Source: Alistipes megaguti
Lineage (GTDB): Bacteria > Bacteroidota > Bacteroidia > Bacteroidales > Rikenellaceae
Assembly (NCBI RefSeq): GCF_900604385.1
Contig: NZ_LR027382.1
Location: forward strand, 1,116,001-1,180,000
DNA: 64,000 nucleotides
Direction of reading: 5' to 3'
Shown piece after piece: positions 27,712 through 36,930 of this stretch (position 1 is its first letter; the number at the start of each line of letters is the position of its first letter). The notes beneath the pieces are model-generated. The model saw only the letters and a program-made list of their open reading frames with translations. It was not told the DNA's origin and made no database searches. The position numbers and the translations under genes were made by a program.

Positions 27712-29751
27712 ATGAAACGTATCATTCTTTTAGCAGCAACCGTCGCCTGTATGGCAGCCTGTCAAAACAATAACAGCAACAAGGTTCCGGCCATCGACCT
27801 CAACAACTTCGACCTGTCGATAGCCCCGAACGCCGACTTCTACCAGTATGCCACGGGCGGCTGGCAGAAGAACAACCCGCTCAAACCCGAATTCTCGCGC
27901 TACGGATCGTTCGACGTCCTGCGCGAGAACAACGAAAAACGCATCAACGAGCTCTTCCAGGCCATGGCCAAGACCGAGGCCGTGAAGGGGAGTGTCGAGC
28001 AGAAGATCTCGGACCTCTACAAGATGGGGCTCGACTCCGTGCGTCTGAACGCCGAAGGGGCCGCACCGCTGGCCTCCGACCTGCAGATGGTCGAGGGTCT
28101 GACCGACCGCGCCCAGCTTCCTGACCTGCTGGCCCGGATCCACATGGCACTGGGCAATCCCTTCTTCGGCATCGGCGTGATGGCCGACCTGATGGACAGC
28201 AACGTCAATACGCTCTACGTCGGCCAGTCGGGCATCTCGATGGGCGACCGCGACTACTACGTGGCCCCGGAGAACGCCAAGATCAAGGAGGCCTACAAGG
28301 CCTATCTGGTCAAACTCTTCACGCTGTGCGGCTATGAGGCCGAGGCAGCCGCCACGGCCGCAGCCGATGCGCTGGAGATCGAGGATTCGCTGGCCGAAGT
28401 CTTCTTCTCGAACGTCGAGCAGCGCGACATCCCGGCGCAGTACAACCCGATGACGCGCGAGGAGTTCGCACGGACATACGACGCGCTGGACTGGGACGTC
28501 TACTTCAAGGGCATGGGTCTGGAGCAGGTCGACCGGCTGATCGTGGAGCAGAAGCGCGTCATGGCGCGCGTCAACGAGATGCTCAAGACGCTTCCGCTCG
28601 AAAAGATCCGCCACTACCTGGCCGCGCAGATCATCAACGGCGGCGCCTCGTCGCTGAGCGACGACTTCCAGACCGCCTCGTTCGAGTTCTACGGCCGCAC
28701 GATGTCGGGCCAGCAGGAGCAGAAACCCCGCTGGAAACGCGCCATGTCGGTGCCCAACGGACTGCTGGGCGAGGCCGTGGGCGAGATGTACGTGGCCAAG
28801 TACTTCCCCGAGAAGGACAAGCAGCGCATGACGCAGCTGGTGAAGAACCTGCAGACGTCGCTCTCGCAGCACATCGCCGCCCTGGACTGGATGTCGGACG
28901 CCACGAAGGCCAAGGCGCAGGAGAAACTGGCCGCCTTCACCGTGAAGATCGGCTACCCGGACAAGTGGAAGGACTACTCGACGCTCGAGATCGACCCCGC
29001 GAAGAGCTACTACGAGAACCTGCGTGACGCCAGCATCTGGGCCACGAAGGACAACCTCTCGAAATACGGCAAGCCGGTGGATCGCACCGAGTGGGGCATG
29101 ACGCCGCAGACCGTAAACGCCTACTACAACCCGACGACCAACGAGATCTGCTTCCCGGCCGCCATTCTGCAGCCGCCGTTCTACAACCCGGATGCCGACG
29201 ATGCCGTCAACTACGGAGCCATCGGCGTGGTGATCGGCCACGAGATGACCCACGGATTCGACGATCAGGGCCGTCAGTTCGACAAGGACGGCAACATGAA
29301 CAACTGGTGGAGCGAGGAGGATTCCGAAGCCTTCAAGGCCAAGACGGAGGTGCTGGTCAAGCAGTTCGACGCCATCGAGGTGCTTCCGGCCAAGGACGGA
29401 CAGCCGGCGCTGCATGCCAACGGAGCCCTCTGCCTGGGAGAGAACATCGCCGATCAGGGGGGTCTGCGCGTGGCCTGGACGGCCTACCAGAACTCGCTCG
29501 AGGGCAAGGGACATCCGGCCCCGATCGACGGCTTCACCGATGCCCAGCGCTTCTACCTGGCCTACGCCACGCTCTGGGCCCAGAACATCCGCGATGAGGA
29601 GATCGCGCGTCTGACCAAACTCGACGTACACTCGCTGGGCAAGTGGCGTGTCGATGCCACGCTGCGCAATATCCAGGACTTCTACGACGCCTTCAACATC
29701 ACCGACGGGGCGATGTTCCTGCCCGAGGAGGAGCGCGTGATCATCTGGTAA
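27712..29751 (+). CDS. M13-family zinc metalloendopeptidase, lipoprotein
   Basis: The 679-residue protein begins with a lipoprotein signal (LLAATVACMAAC, lipid-modified Cys about residue 17), so the mature enzyme is anchored in a membrane. It is a neprilysin/PepO-type peptidase. The zinc motif HEMTH is at 510-514 within AIGVVIGHEMTHGFDDQGRQ. The downstream ENIADQGG supplies the third ligand Glu, and VNAYYNPTTNEICFPAAILQ is the substrate-binding NAYY block. Length is usual for M13. It cleaves peptides in the periplasm or at the surface; the natural substrate is unknown. It appears to be a single-gene transcript ending at a strong terminator. Confidence 0.94.
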   Translation: MKRIILLAATVACMAACQNNNSNKVPAIDLNNFDLSIAPNADFYQYATGGWQKNNPLKPEFSRYGSFDVLRENNEKRINELFQAMAKTEAVKGSVEQKISDLYKMGLDSVRLNAEGAAPLASDLQMVEGLTDRAQLPDLLARIHMALGNPFFGIGVMADLMDSNVNTLYVGQSGISMGDRDYYVAPENAKIKEAYKAYLVKLFTLCGYEAEAAATAAADALEIEDSLAEVFFSNVEQRDIPAQYNPMTREEFARTYDALDWDVYFKGMGLEQVDRLIVEQKRVMARVNEMLKTLPLEKIRHYLAAQIINGGASSLSDDFQTASFEFYGRTMSGQQEQKPRWKRAMSVPNGLLGEAVGEMYVAKYFPEKDKQRMTQLVKNLQTSLSQHIAALDWMSDATKAKAQEKLAAFTVKIGYPDKWKDYSTLEIDPAKSYYENLRDASIWATKDNLSKYGKPVDRTEWGMTPQTVNAYYNPTTNEICFPAAILQPPFYNPDADDAVNYGAIGVVIGHEMTHGFDDQGRQFDKDGNMNNWWSEEDSEAFKAKTEVLVKQFDAIEVLPAKDGQPALHANGALCLGENIADQGGLRVAWTAYQNSLEGKGHPAPIDGFTDAQRFYLAYATLWAQNIRDEEIARLTKLDVHSLGKWRVDATLRNIQDFYDAFNITDGAMFLPEEERVIIW

Positions 29752-29792
29752 CTCCGGAGGCGGTGTGGGGACTCCCCAAACCAACCCGAATG

Positions 29793-29827
29793 AAAAAACC
29801 GTCCGACTTTCATCGGACGGTTTTTTT
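29793..29827 (+). terminator. Rho-independent terminator after the M13 peptidase gene
   Basis: A perfect stem (29793-29806 with 29813-29826), a six-base loop and seven Ts. A-runs on the other side would let it work on the minus strand as well for the convergent patatin gene. Confidence 0.9.
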
Positions 29828-29967
29828 GTGGGTTTTCGGACCGTTGAACTACCGCGCCGGAGGGTGGAGTGCGGAATGAGGGTCCGGTTCAAGAAAACAC
29901 GGCACCACAAAGCCTTTTGAGCCTTGAAATACCGCACTGTAGAGACAAAGCGTAAAAAGTCCGCGGT

Positions 29968-32271
29968 TCAATAAAAGGTGCCCTTGGGAGCGAAAATGGC
30001 GTATCCGAAGTTGAAGGTCAGATACATGTTCTTCCAGCTCTTCAGATCGTATTTCGTCAGCGAGAGACTGACGGGCCCAATCGGCGAATGGTAGACCAGC
30101 GACGCCTCGGCAATGTAGTGCCAGCGTTCGTCGGGAACGCCCAACGGATTGAAGTCGCGCTTGCGGCGGAACATCGTGTAGAAACCCGTGCGGAAGAAGA
30201 AGTCGGGCATCAGATCGAAGGTGGGCATGACGCCCCCGGCCACGAAACGGTCCGAACGGAAGTCGGGCATGAAGATCATCCGCGCATGGGAGACCGGTGC
30301 ATACTCGGGCATGGCCATCAGCGTGGCGCTCTGGGTCGAGAAGGCGGGCTGGTTGGTGTAGACGGCATCGACGTTGACCCCGAAGGAGAACCAGCCGCTC
30401 TGGGGCATGTCGAAGAACTTGTTCCAGGTGAAACGCCCGCCGAACCACTGCCTCCGCTCACGCGACATGAAGACCTCGGCATCCCAGGGTTTGAACTTGT
30501 CGCGACCGTTGACATAGATGGCCGAGAGGTAGAGCTCCGACCCGCGGCGCGGATAGAGGAACTTGTCGAGCGTATTGCGGGCCAGCCCGGCGCGCAGACC
30601 GTAGAAGACGAAACGCGACAGATCGGTGTCGTCGGCAAAGAGATCCTCCGCATCGTAGCGGTAGTTGACGTGTCCGCCGTTGAAGCGCAGGGTAAAGACG
30701 CTGCGGTGGGTGAGCGGCATTCCGACCCCCACGGAGAAGAAGCTCTCGCTGCTCTTGACCTGTTCGGCATTGTTGATGCGCGAGATATTGCCGAAGTAAC
30801 CATGGCGGAAGTTGCTTACCGAGAAGTTGTAGGCGTAGTCGATGAAGAGCGGTTCGATGGCGTAGAAATCGGTCCGGCCGCCAAGCGAGCCCCACGTGTA
30901 GAGGGGTCCGAGGTAGAGTTCGGCCCCCAACTGCTGCGAGACACGCCCGATCCAGCGGTAACTCATGCCGATGTAGGCCTGGTTGAAGGCCGTCGAGGAG
31001 ACGTTTCCGCCGATGGTGATCTTGAAGCTGGGTCGTGTGTGGAGCCGTGTGGCAAAGGAGTAGCGCCCCGAGAGCGAATCATAGGCGACCGTGGGGAAAT
31101 CCATCGTAAGGTTTCCGTCGGCCAGAATCTCGAAGAGGTTGTCGCGCAACTCGGAGAAACCCATGGGACGCTGCACGCCGGGCGTACGACGGTCCATGTG
31201 GAGGAAATCACGGATGTATTCGCGCTGATCATGCTGCAAACCTTCGATGCGGTAGTTGTCGAAGACCAGTTCGGGCGACCGTTTGCGGAAGGCCTCGCGG
31301 CGTTGGGCATACCAGCTCGAATCGCGGCGTTCGGCAACCTTTTCGAGCAGTTGCGGCATGGCGGCCATGGCATCCAGGTAGCCGAGGTCCATGATCATCT
31401 CGGCCTGGTCAAAATCAAGCATCGAAACCTCCACGGCACGCCGAATCGTGACGCTCCGCTCCTCGGGCAGCGTATAGTCGGTCTCCTGCATGGCGAGCAT
31501 GAAGGCCTGATCGAGGATGCTGTTCTCCGCGCTGGGCGGGGTATTTCCGCCGGTGCAGATCGATCCGATGATCAGATCGGGATGAAACTCCTCGTCGAGG
31601 GGCCGCCAGGGGAAGTTGTCGTAGATACCGCCGTCGTAGAGCAGCATCGAATCAATCTCCATGGGCTTGAAGACCAGCGGAATGGACATCGACGAACGGA
31701 CGGCCCCTCCCAGATCGCCGCTGCGCATGACCACCGGCCGGCGGTGGTTCATGTCGCTGGCCACGCAGCGGAACGGCACCATCAGGCGGTCGAAATCGCC
31801 TCCCGAAGCGGCCGTGGCCGGGGCAAAGAGATCGATCAGCGCCAGGTCGATCTGTGTCGAGGAGATGAGACTGGTCGGGAACTGGAGCCGTTCGCCGGCC
31901 GGATTGCCGAGATTCACGCGCACGTTCAGAAAAAACGAGGGGTTGCTGCCCAACTGCCGGTAATAACTCATGTAGCGGTTGGGATCGATGCGTCCCGAGA
32001 CCCACTCCTTGACCACGCCCGAACTGACGATGGCCCTCATCTCGGCAGGGGCGTACCCGGCAGCGTACATGGCGGCGATGATCGACCCCATGGAGGTCCC
32101 GGCCACGTAGTCGATCGGGATGCCGTTCTGCTCGAGAGCCTCCAGTACGCCGATGTGGTAAAGGCCCTTGGCACCGCCTCCGCTCATCACCACTCCGACG
32201 CCGCCCCGGGCCTCGGCACGAAGCCCCAGGAGCAGCAGCAACGCCACAAATGAGCCTATTTTACGCAACAT
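29968..32271 (-). CDS. Patatin-like phospholipase fused to an outer-membrane beta-barrel (PlpD-like)
   Basis: The 767-residue protein has a signal peptide (residues 1-22). A patatin domain follows at about 24-310 with the oxyanion GGGAKG, nucleophile S60 in GTSMGS, and the catalytic Asp in DGGIYDNFP. A POTRA-like linker spans about 330-400. A C-terminal beta-barrel of the Omp85 type runs from about 420 to 767, with many alternating aromatic strands and a terminal Phe-Tyr. This is the type Vd autotransporter layout, in which the barrel secretes or displays the lipase. Bacteroidota commonly have one or two copies. It converges on the M13 gene and diverges from pheS. Confidence 0.9.
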   Translation of the reverse strand: MLRKIGSFVALLLLLGLRAEARGGVGVVMSGGGAKGLYHIGVLEALEQNGIPIDYVAGTSMGSIIAAMYAAGYAPAEMRAIVSSGVVKEWVSGRIDPNRYMSYYRQLGSNPSFFLNVRVNLGNPAGERLQFPTSLISSTQIDLALIDLFAPATAASGGDFDRLMVPFRCVASDMNHRRPVVMRSGDLGGAVRSSMSIPLVFKPMEIDSMLLYDGGIYDNFPWRPLDEEFHPDLIIGSICTGGNTPPSAENSILDQAFMLAMQETDYTLPEERSVTIRRAVEVSMLDFDQAEMIMDLGYLDAMAAMPQLLEKVAERRDSSWYAQRREAFRKRSPELVFDNYRIEGLQHDQREYIRDFLHMDRRTPGVQRPMGFSELRDNLFEILADGNLTMDFPTVAYDSLSGRYSFATRLHTRPSFKITIGGNVSSTAFNQAYIGMSYRWIGRVSQQLGAELYLGPLYTWGSLGGRTDFYAIEPLFIDYAYNFSVSNFRHGYFGNISRINNAEQVKSSESFFSVGVGMPLTHRSVFTLRFNGGHVNYRYDAEDLFADDTDLSRFVFYGLRAGLARNTLDKFLYPRRGSELYLSAIYVNGRDKFKPWDAEVFMSRERRQWFGGRFTWNKFFDMPQSGWFSFGVNVDAVYTNQPAFSTQSATLMAMPEYAPVSHARMIFMPDFRSDRFVAGGVMPTFDLMPDFFFRTGFYTMFRRKRDFNPLGVPDERWHYIAEASLVYHSPIGPVSLSLTKYDLKSWKNMYLTFNFGYAIFAPKGTFY

Positions 32272-32286
32272 ATCTCAATTTTTTTA

Positions 32287-32294
32287 TAACTTTG
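32287..32294 (+). promoter_or_regulatory. -7 promoter element of pheS
   Basis: TAACTTTG matches TAnnTTTG and gives a leader of about 49 bases before the pheS ATG. Confidence 0.6.
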
Positions 32295-32347
32295 CACGTT
32301 ACAAGGATGTCCTTCAAAAGTAGACAAAAAAGAAACACCCGCAAAAT

Positions 32348-33373
32348 ATGATCGAGAAAATCAATGAACTTCTGCGACAAGTCGAGGAGTTCAAACCCAA
32401 GGCAGCCGGCGAACTCGAGGAGTTCCGCATCCGGATTCTGGGCAAAAAGGGCGAACTGAACGCCCTGATGGAGGAGTTCAAGACGGTGGCTCCGGAGTTC
32501 AAGCGCGAACTGGGCCAGCAGCTCAACCGCCTGAAGAGTGCCGCCACGGAGCGCATCGCCTCGCTGCGCACGGAGCTGCAGCATGCCGCCGAGGAGCAGA
32601 CCTCTTCGTCGGGTGACCTGACGCGCCCGGGCTCGGCCGAACACCTCGGCTCACGCCACCCGATCACGCTCGTGCGCAACCAGATCGTCGAGGTCTTTTC
32701 GAGACTGGGCTATACCGTGGCCGACGGCCCCGAGATCGAGGACGACTGGCACGTCTTCTCGGCCCTGAACTTCCCGCCCGAACATCCGGCACGCGACATG
32801 CAGGACACCTTCTTCATCGAGAAGAATCCCGACATTCTGCTGCGCACGCACACCTCGTCGATCCAGGTGCGCACGATGGAGCACCAGCGGCCGCCGATCC
32901 GGGTCATCTGCCCGGGCCGCGTCTTCCGCAACGAGGCCATCTCCTACCGCGCCCACTGCATCTTCCACCAGATCGAGGGTCTCTACATCGACGAGGGGGT
33001 TTCGTTTGCCGACATGAAGCAGTCGCTGCTCTACTTTGCCAAGGAGATCTTCGGCGAGCAGACGGCCATCCGCATGCGTCCGTCGTACTTCCCCTTCACG
33101 GAGCCCTCGGCCGAGGTCGACGTCTCGTGCAACCTCTGCGGAGGCAAGGGCTGCGCCGTCTGCAAGGGGACGGGCTGGCTCGAGATCATGGGGTGCGGCA
33201 TGGTCGACCCGAACGTTCTGAAAGCCAATGATATCGATCCCGAGAAGTATTCGGGATTCGCCTTCGGCATGGGTGTTGAGCGCATCGCCATGCTCAAATA
33301 CGGCGTCAAGGACCTGCGCCTCTACTTCGAGAACGACGTGCGTTTCCTCCACCAGTTCGACCAGGCGCTCTAA
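32348..33373 (+). CDS. pheS: Phenylalanyl-tRNA synthetase alpha subunit
   Basis: The 341-residue class II synthetase subunit has an N-terminal coiled coil (about 1-90) that contacts tRNA. The catalytic domain shows motif 1 (HPITLVRNQIVEVFSRLGYT), motif 2 around RPPIRVICPGRVFRNEAISY, and motif 3 in GFAFGMGVERIAMLKYGVKD. A short insert with four Cys (CNLCGGKGCAVCKGTGW) is present, as in many bacterial PheS. The beta subunit gene pheT is not adjacent; it must lie outside the window, as is common in Bacteroidota. Confidence 0.95.
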   Translation: MIEKINELLRQVEEFKPKAAGELEEFRIRILGKKGELNALMEEFKTVAPEFKRELGQQLNRLKSAATERIASLRTELQHAAEEQTSSSGDLTRPGSAEHLGSRHPITLVRNQIVEVFSRLGYTVADGPEIEDDWHVFSALNFPPEHPARDMQDTFFIEKNPDILLRTHTSSIQVRTMEHQRPPIRVICPGRVFRNEAISYRAHCIFHQIEGLYIDEGVSFADMKQSLLYFAKEIFGEQTAIRMRPSYFPFTEPSAEVDVSCNLCGGKGCAVCKGTGWLEIMGCGMVDPNVLKANDIDPEKYSGFAFGMGVERIAMLKYGVKDLRLYFENDVRFLHQFDQAL

Positions 33374-33385
33374 ACCCGCTTGCCC

Positions 33386-35185
33386 ATGAAACGACTCCCG
33401 GTGATCACGATCTGCTGCGTGGCATTCTTCTCGGCGGCCTTCGTCTCGGGGAAGAGTCTGCGGACAACGACCCCGGGGTATTCCGATACGCTGCCGAGCG
33501 TGTGGTTCTACACCGAGGGGATCAAGCAAAACACCATCTTCGGGGATACGACCCGGGCCCGGGAGCTCTTCGGGGAGGCGATCCGACGCGATTCATCCTA
33601 CGCTCCGGCCTGGTTCGAACTGGCCGGAATGCTGTTGCACACCTTGCCCGACCGGGCCATCGATGCGGCACGCCGCGCCTGGCGCCTCGACACGGCCAAC
33701 CTCTGGTACCACCGGCTCTACGCCCAGACGCTGCTCGTGACCGAACACTACAACGATGCGTTGAATGTCTACCGGCAGCTGCTGGCCGCCGACCCGAAGG
33801 ATCCGGACAACTACCGTCTGGTGGCCGCCCTCTACGAGCAGGCCGACCGTCCCTTCACGGCGCTCATCACGCTCGATTCGGCCGAGGTCCGATTCGGACG
33901 CATACCGCTGCTGAGCAGCATGAAACGCCAGCTGCTGGTGGCCACGAACCAGATCGACAAGGCCATTGACGAAGCCCGAGCCCTGGTCGACGAAGTCCCC
34001 TACGACGCCGACAACCATGTGGTGCTGGCCAATCTCTACGCGGCTGACAAGCAGGATTCGCTGGCGATGGTCGAATACCGGGCGGCCCTGCGGATCGACT
34101 CGACGAACGTGCAGACGCTGGCTGCGCTGAGCGATTACTACGCCCGCAGTCAGGACTACCGGTCGCTGCTTTCGGTCACGCGCAAGATCTTCCTCTCGGA
34201 GGAGATGCCCCTCGAACTGAAGGTCAAACGTTTCGAGAACCTCACTTCCGATACGCGGTTCTACCGCGAATACTACTTCCAGCTCAACGATCTGGCCGCC
34301 ACACTTGCGATCCGCTATCCGAACGATCCGCAGGTAGTGGAGCTCTACGCCGGACACCTGATCGCCTCGGGCGAACTGGAGCAGGCGCTGGCGCTCTACA
34401 AACGCCATCTGAACGACCGGCCGCCCGTCGAGCAGTACTACCGCATGGTGATCGACATCGAGAGCTATCTCCAACATCCGGACTCCGTGGAACACTACGT
34501 GACGAAGGCGCTGTCGATCTTTCCGGAGAAGATTGACTTCCATCTGGCGCGGGGCCACGCCATGGTGCAGACGAAACAGTACGACAAGGCGATCCGCGCC
34601 TACCGCGGATCGCTGCGCTACGCCGCCACGGACTCGCTGCGCAGCGTCATCTGGGGCATGGTCGGCGACACGTGGCATCTGAAGGCCGTCGGCAACGATT
34701 CGATCCCCGAAGAGGAGCTCTTCGCCCGCTCGAAGGCCGGCCGCGGAGGCATCAACCTCCGCGACATGAAACAGTGCTACAAGGCCTACGACCGCAGTCT
34801 TCGCTATTGGGCGGACAACACGCTGGTAATGAACAACTACGCCTACTTTCTCTCGCTGGAGGAGCGGGATCTGGAGCGGGCCCTTGCCATGGCAACGCGC
34901 GTGACGGATCTCACGGACAACAACCCCACCTACCTCGATACGCGGGCCTGGGTGCTCTACAAGATGGGGCGCATGGAGGAGGCCCGCCAGATCCTGAAAC
35001 GGGCCGTGGCACTGGACGGTCAGCAGAGTCCCGAGTTGATGGTCCACTACGGGGATGTGCTCCACCAACTGGGCGAACAGTTCATGGCGGAGATCTACTG
35101 GCAGATGGCCCGCGAGAAGGGCTACAACGCCGCACTGATCGACGAGCGGCTCAAGCAGCCCGCCCAAACCAAACCCGCAGAATAA
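33386..35185 (+). CDS. TPR-repeat protein with signal peptide
   Basis: The 599-residue protein starts with a signal sequence (MKRLPVITICCVAFFSAAFV). It then consists of about twelve helical repeats of the tetratricopeptide type (for example APAWFELAGMLLHTLPDRAI, and IDFHLARGHAMVQTKQYDKA near residue 390). A last block YLDTRAWVLYKMGRMEEARQ is characteristic of TPR proteins in this phylum. Such proteins scaffold complexes in the periplasm or at the outer membrane. It begins 12 bases after pheS and is followed 10 bases later by an EnvC-like gene, so a joint role in cell-wall remodelling is plausible but inferred. The preceding in-frame TTG is rejected as start. Confidence 0.82.
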   Translation: MKRLPVITICCVAFFSAAFVSGKSLRTTTPGYSDTLPSVWFYTEGIKQNTIFGDTTRARELFGEAIRRDSSYAPAWFELAGMLLHTLPDRAIDAARRAWRLDTANLWYHRLYAQTLLVTEHYNDALNVYRQLLAADPKDPDNYRLVAALYEQADRPFTALITLDSAEVRFGRIPLLSSMKRQLLVATNQIDKAIDEARALVDEVPYDADNHVVLANLYAADKQDSLAMVEYRAALRIDSTNVQTLAALSDYYARSQDYRSLLSVTRKIFLSEEMPLELKVKRFENLTSDTRFYREYYFQLNDLAATLAIRYPNDPQVVELYAGHLIASGELEQALALYKRHLNDRPPVEQYYRMVIDIESYLQHPDSVEHYVTKALSIFPEKIDFHLARGHAMVQTKQYDKAIRAYRGSLRYAATDSLRSVIWGMVGDTWHLKAVGNDSIPEEELFARSKAGRGGINLRDMKQCYKAYDRSLRYWADNTLVMNNYAYFLSLEERDLERALAMATRVTDLTDNNPTYLDTRAWVLYKMGRMEEARQILKRAVALDGQQSPELMVHYGDVLHQLGEQFMAEIYWQMAREKGYNAALIDERLKQPAQTKPAE

Positions 35186-35195
35186 CCGCCGTACC

Positions 35196-36317
35196 ATGAA
35201 ACCAGCACTTCTGTTGACCCTTGGTATGCTGCTTTTCACGCTCGGCGCCTCGGCCCAGACCGACAGCCGCATCGAGAAGCAGAAACGGGTCATTGCCGAC
35301 CTCGAAAAGCGCATTGCCAACGAGGAGCGGGAGATCTCGAAGCTCCAGAAGGGACGTGCGGCCACCGAGGAGCGGGTCCGGCGCCTGGCCCGGCAGATCG
35401 ACTCGCGGAGCCAGCTGCTCGACGAGACCGAAAAAGAGGCCTCGCTGCTGCGTGAGGAGATCGCCCGCAGGGACAGTGTGGCGGGGGATCTGGCCTCGAT
35501 GCTCGAGCGCAACCGCACCCAGTATGCCGAAATGGTGCGCGAAGCCTATCGCAACTACCGTCAGAACAACTACCTGACCTACCTCTTTTCGTCGCGGGAT
35601 TTCGCCGACGTGGCGCGTAAACTGACCGCCCTGCGCGAGATAGCCTCGGTGCGCGAACGCAAGATGCGTGACATCGAGGCCCTGACCGAACAGGTCCGTT
35701 CCGAAAAGGAGGAGTTGGACCGCCGTCACCGTTCGCTCGATTCGGTAACGCAGAAGCTCTCGGCGCAGCGCGAGAAGCTCCAGCGGGATTCGCGCAATGC
35801 GCGGGCCTCGATCCAGTCGATGACACGGCAGGAGAAGTCGGCCCTGCAGCGTAAGATCGCCCAGGAGCAGAAGCTCGACGTGGCGATCAACGAACTGCGC
35901 AAGCTGACGAAGGGCAACAAGGAGGGAGCCTCCTTTTCGTCGAAGACCACGGGACTGCGGCTTCCGGTGGTCGGGGGACGGGTGAAACGCTACCGCGAAA
36001 ACATGGCCGAGGTAACGGGACCGCGCGGTGCGCAGGTGATCTCGATCTACGAAGGCAAGGTGATCGACATCAAAAGCAACCGCATAACGAACAAATACGA
36101 CGTTTACGTGGCTCACGGCGAGTATCTGACCTCCTATGCCAACCTGGGGACGATCAGCGTCGAAAAGGGCCAGAAAGTGGCCAGAAACCAGGCTTTGGGA
36201 ACCATCGGTTCGGCCGTTGACGTGATGACCATGGAGACGGAGTACAAACTCGTCTTCGGTATCTACCCGCCCGATCCGAACCAGAAGATGCGCGCCGAGA
36301 ACTGCTTCAAGCGATAA
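35196..36317 (+). CDS. EnvC-like murein hydrolase activator (coiled coil plus degenerate LytM domain)
   Basis: The 373-residue protein has a signal peptide (residues 1-20, ending ASAQ). Two long coiled-coil stretches follow (about 25-110 and 150-230), then a C-terminal M23/LytM domain (about 245-373). The LytM domain retains the fold landmarks VYVAHGEYLTSYANLGTISV and VEKGQKVARNQALGTIGS. It lacks the first zinc ligands and the final HxH (METEYKLVFGI instead), so it should not cleave peptidoglycan itself. This is the pattern of EnvC, which activates amidases that split the septum. It follows the TPR gene by 10 bases. Confidence 0.85.
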   Translation: MKPALLLTLGMLLFTLGASAQTDSRIEKQKRVIADLEKRIANEEREISKLQKGRAATEERVRRLARQIDSRSQLLDETEKEASLLREEIARRDSVAGDLASMLERNRTQYAEMVREAYRNYRQNNYLTYLFSSRDFADVARKLTALREIASVRERKMRDIEALTEQVRSEKEELDRRHRSLDSVTQKLSAQREKLQRDSRNARASIQSMTRQEKSALQRKIAQEQKLDVAINELRKLTKGNKEGASFSSKTTGLRLPVVGGRVKRYRENMAEVTGPRGAQVISIYEGKVIDIKSNRITNKYDVYVAHGEYLTSYANLGTISVEKGQKVARNQALGTIGSAVDVMTMETEYKLVFGIYPPDPNQKMRAENCFKR

Positions 36318-36498
36318 GGCCCCATCCGCACCCGTCCGAAGGAAAACACCCGAACGGGGGGGGGTGAGAAGTCAAACGACTGATCGGACGGAGGCACAAG
36401 ATCAAAAAAAAGTCTCAGAAAGGCCGGAAAGGGCTCGATTTTGCCGTTTCTCCCGCAATACGGGTTCTCCCAGCCTCTCCAATAAAGATTCAACGAAA

Positions 36499-36930
36499 AT
36501 GGCAGTAAAATACTATACCGATGATTGCAACTACCGCTACCCGCAAAAACGGCTGACGGCCGAGTGGCTGCGCGAGGTGGCCCGGGCCGAAGGCTATACG
36601 CTGGGTGATGTCTGCTACATCTTCTGCTCGTCGCAGCGACTGCTGGAGATGAACCGCCAGTACCTCGGTCACGACTACTTTACCGACGTCATCACGTTCG
36701 ACTACAGCGACCGCAAAAAGCTGCGCGTGGTCTCGGGCGACATCTTCATCGACGTGGAGACCGTGGCGGACAACGCCCGTCAATACGGCGCCACGACACT
36801 GCAGGAGATGCGCCGCGTGGTGGTCCATGGCGTGCTGCACCTGTGCGGCCAGAACGACAAGACGCCGCGAACCAATGCACAAATGCATCGCAAGGAGGAT
36901 AAATATCTGAAATTCTGGGAGAAACAATGA
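36499..36930 (+). CDS. ybeY: Endoribonuclease YbeY (rRNA maturation)
   Basis: The 143-residue metalloprotein has the family core DVITFDYSDRKKLRVVSGDI and the zinc motif HGVLHLCGQNDKT. The usual HGxLHLxGxDH is followed here by Lys where many species have the third His; Bacteroidota homologues often show this. YbeY processes the 3' end of 16S rRNA and takes part in ribosome quality control. The ATG at 36499 gives the normal length. Its stop codon overlaps the mnmG start (ATGA at 36927-36930), so the two are translationally coupled. Confidence 0.92.
   Translation: MAVKYYTDDCNYRYPQKRLTAEWLREVARAEGYTLGDVCYIFCSSQRLLEMNRQYLGHDYFTDVITFDYSDRKKLRVVSGDIFIDVETVADNARQYGATTLQEMRRVVVHGVLHLCGQNDKTPRTNAQMHRKEDKYLKFWEKQ

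Noticed and set aside
33380..33385. TTG start for the TPR protein
   Set aside because: The ATG two codons later begins a normal signal peptide.
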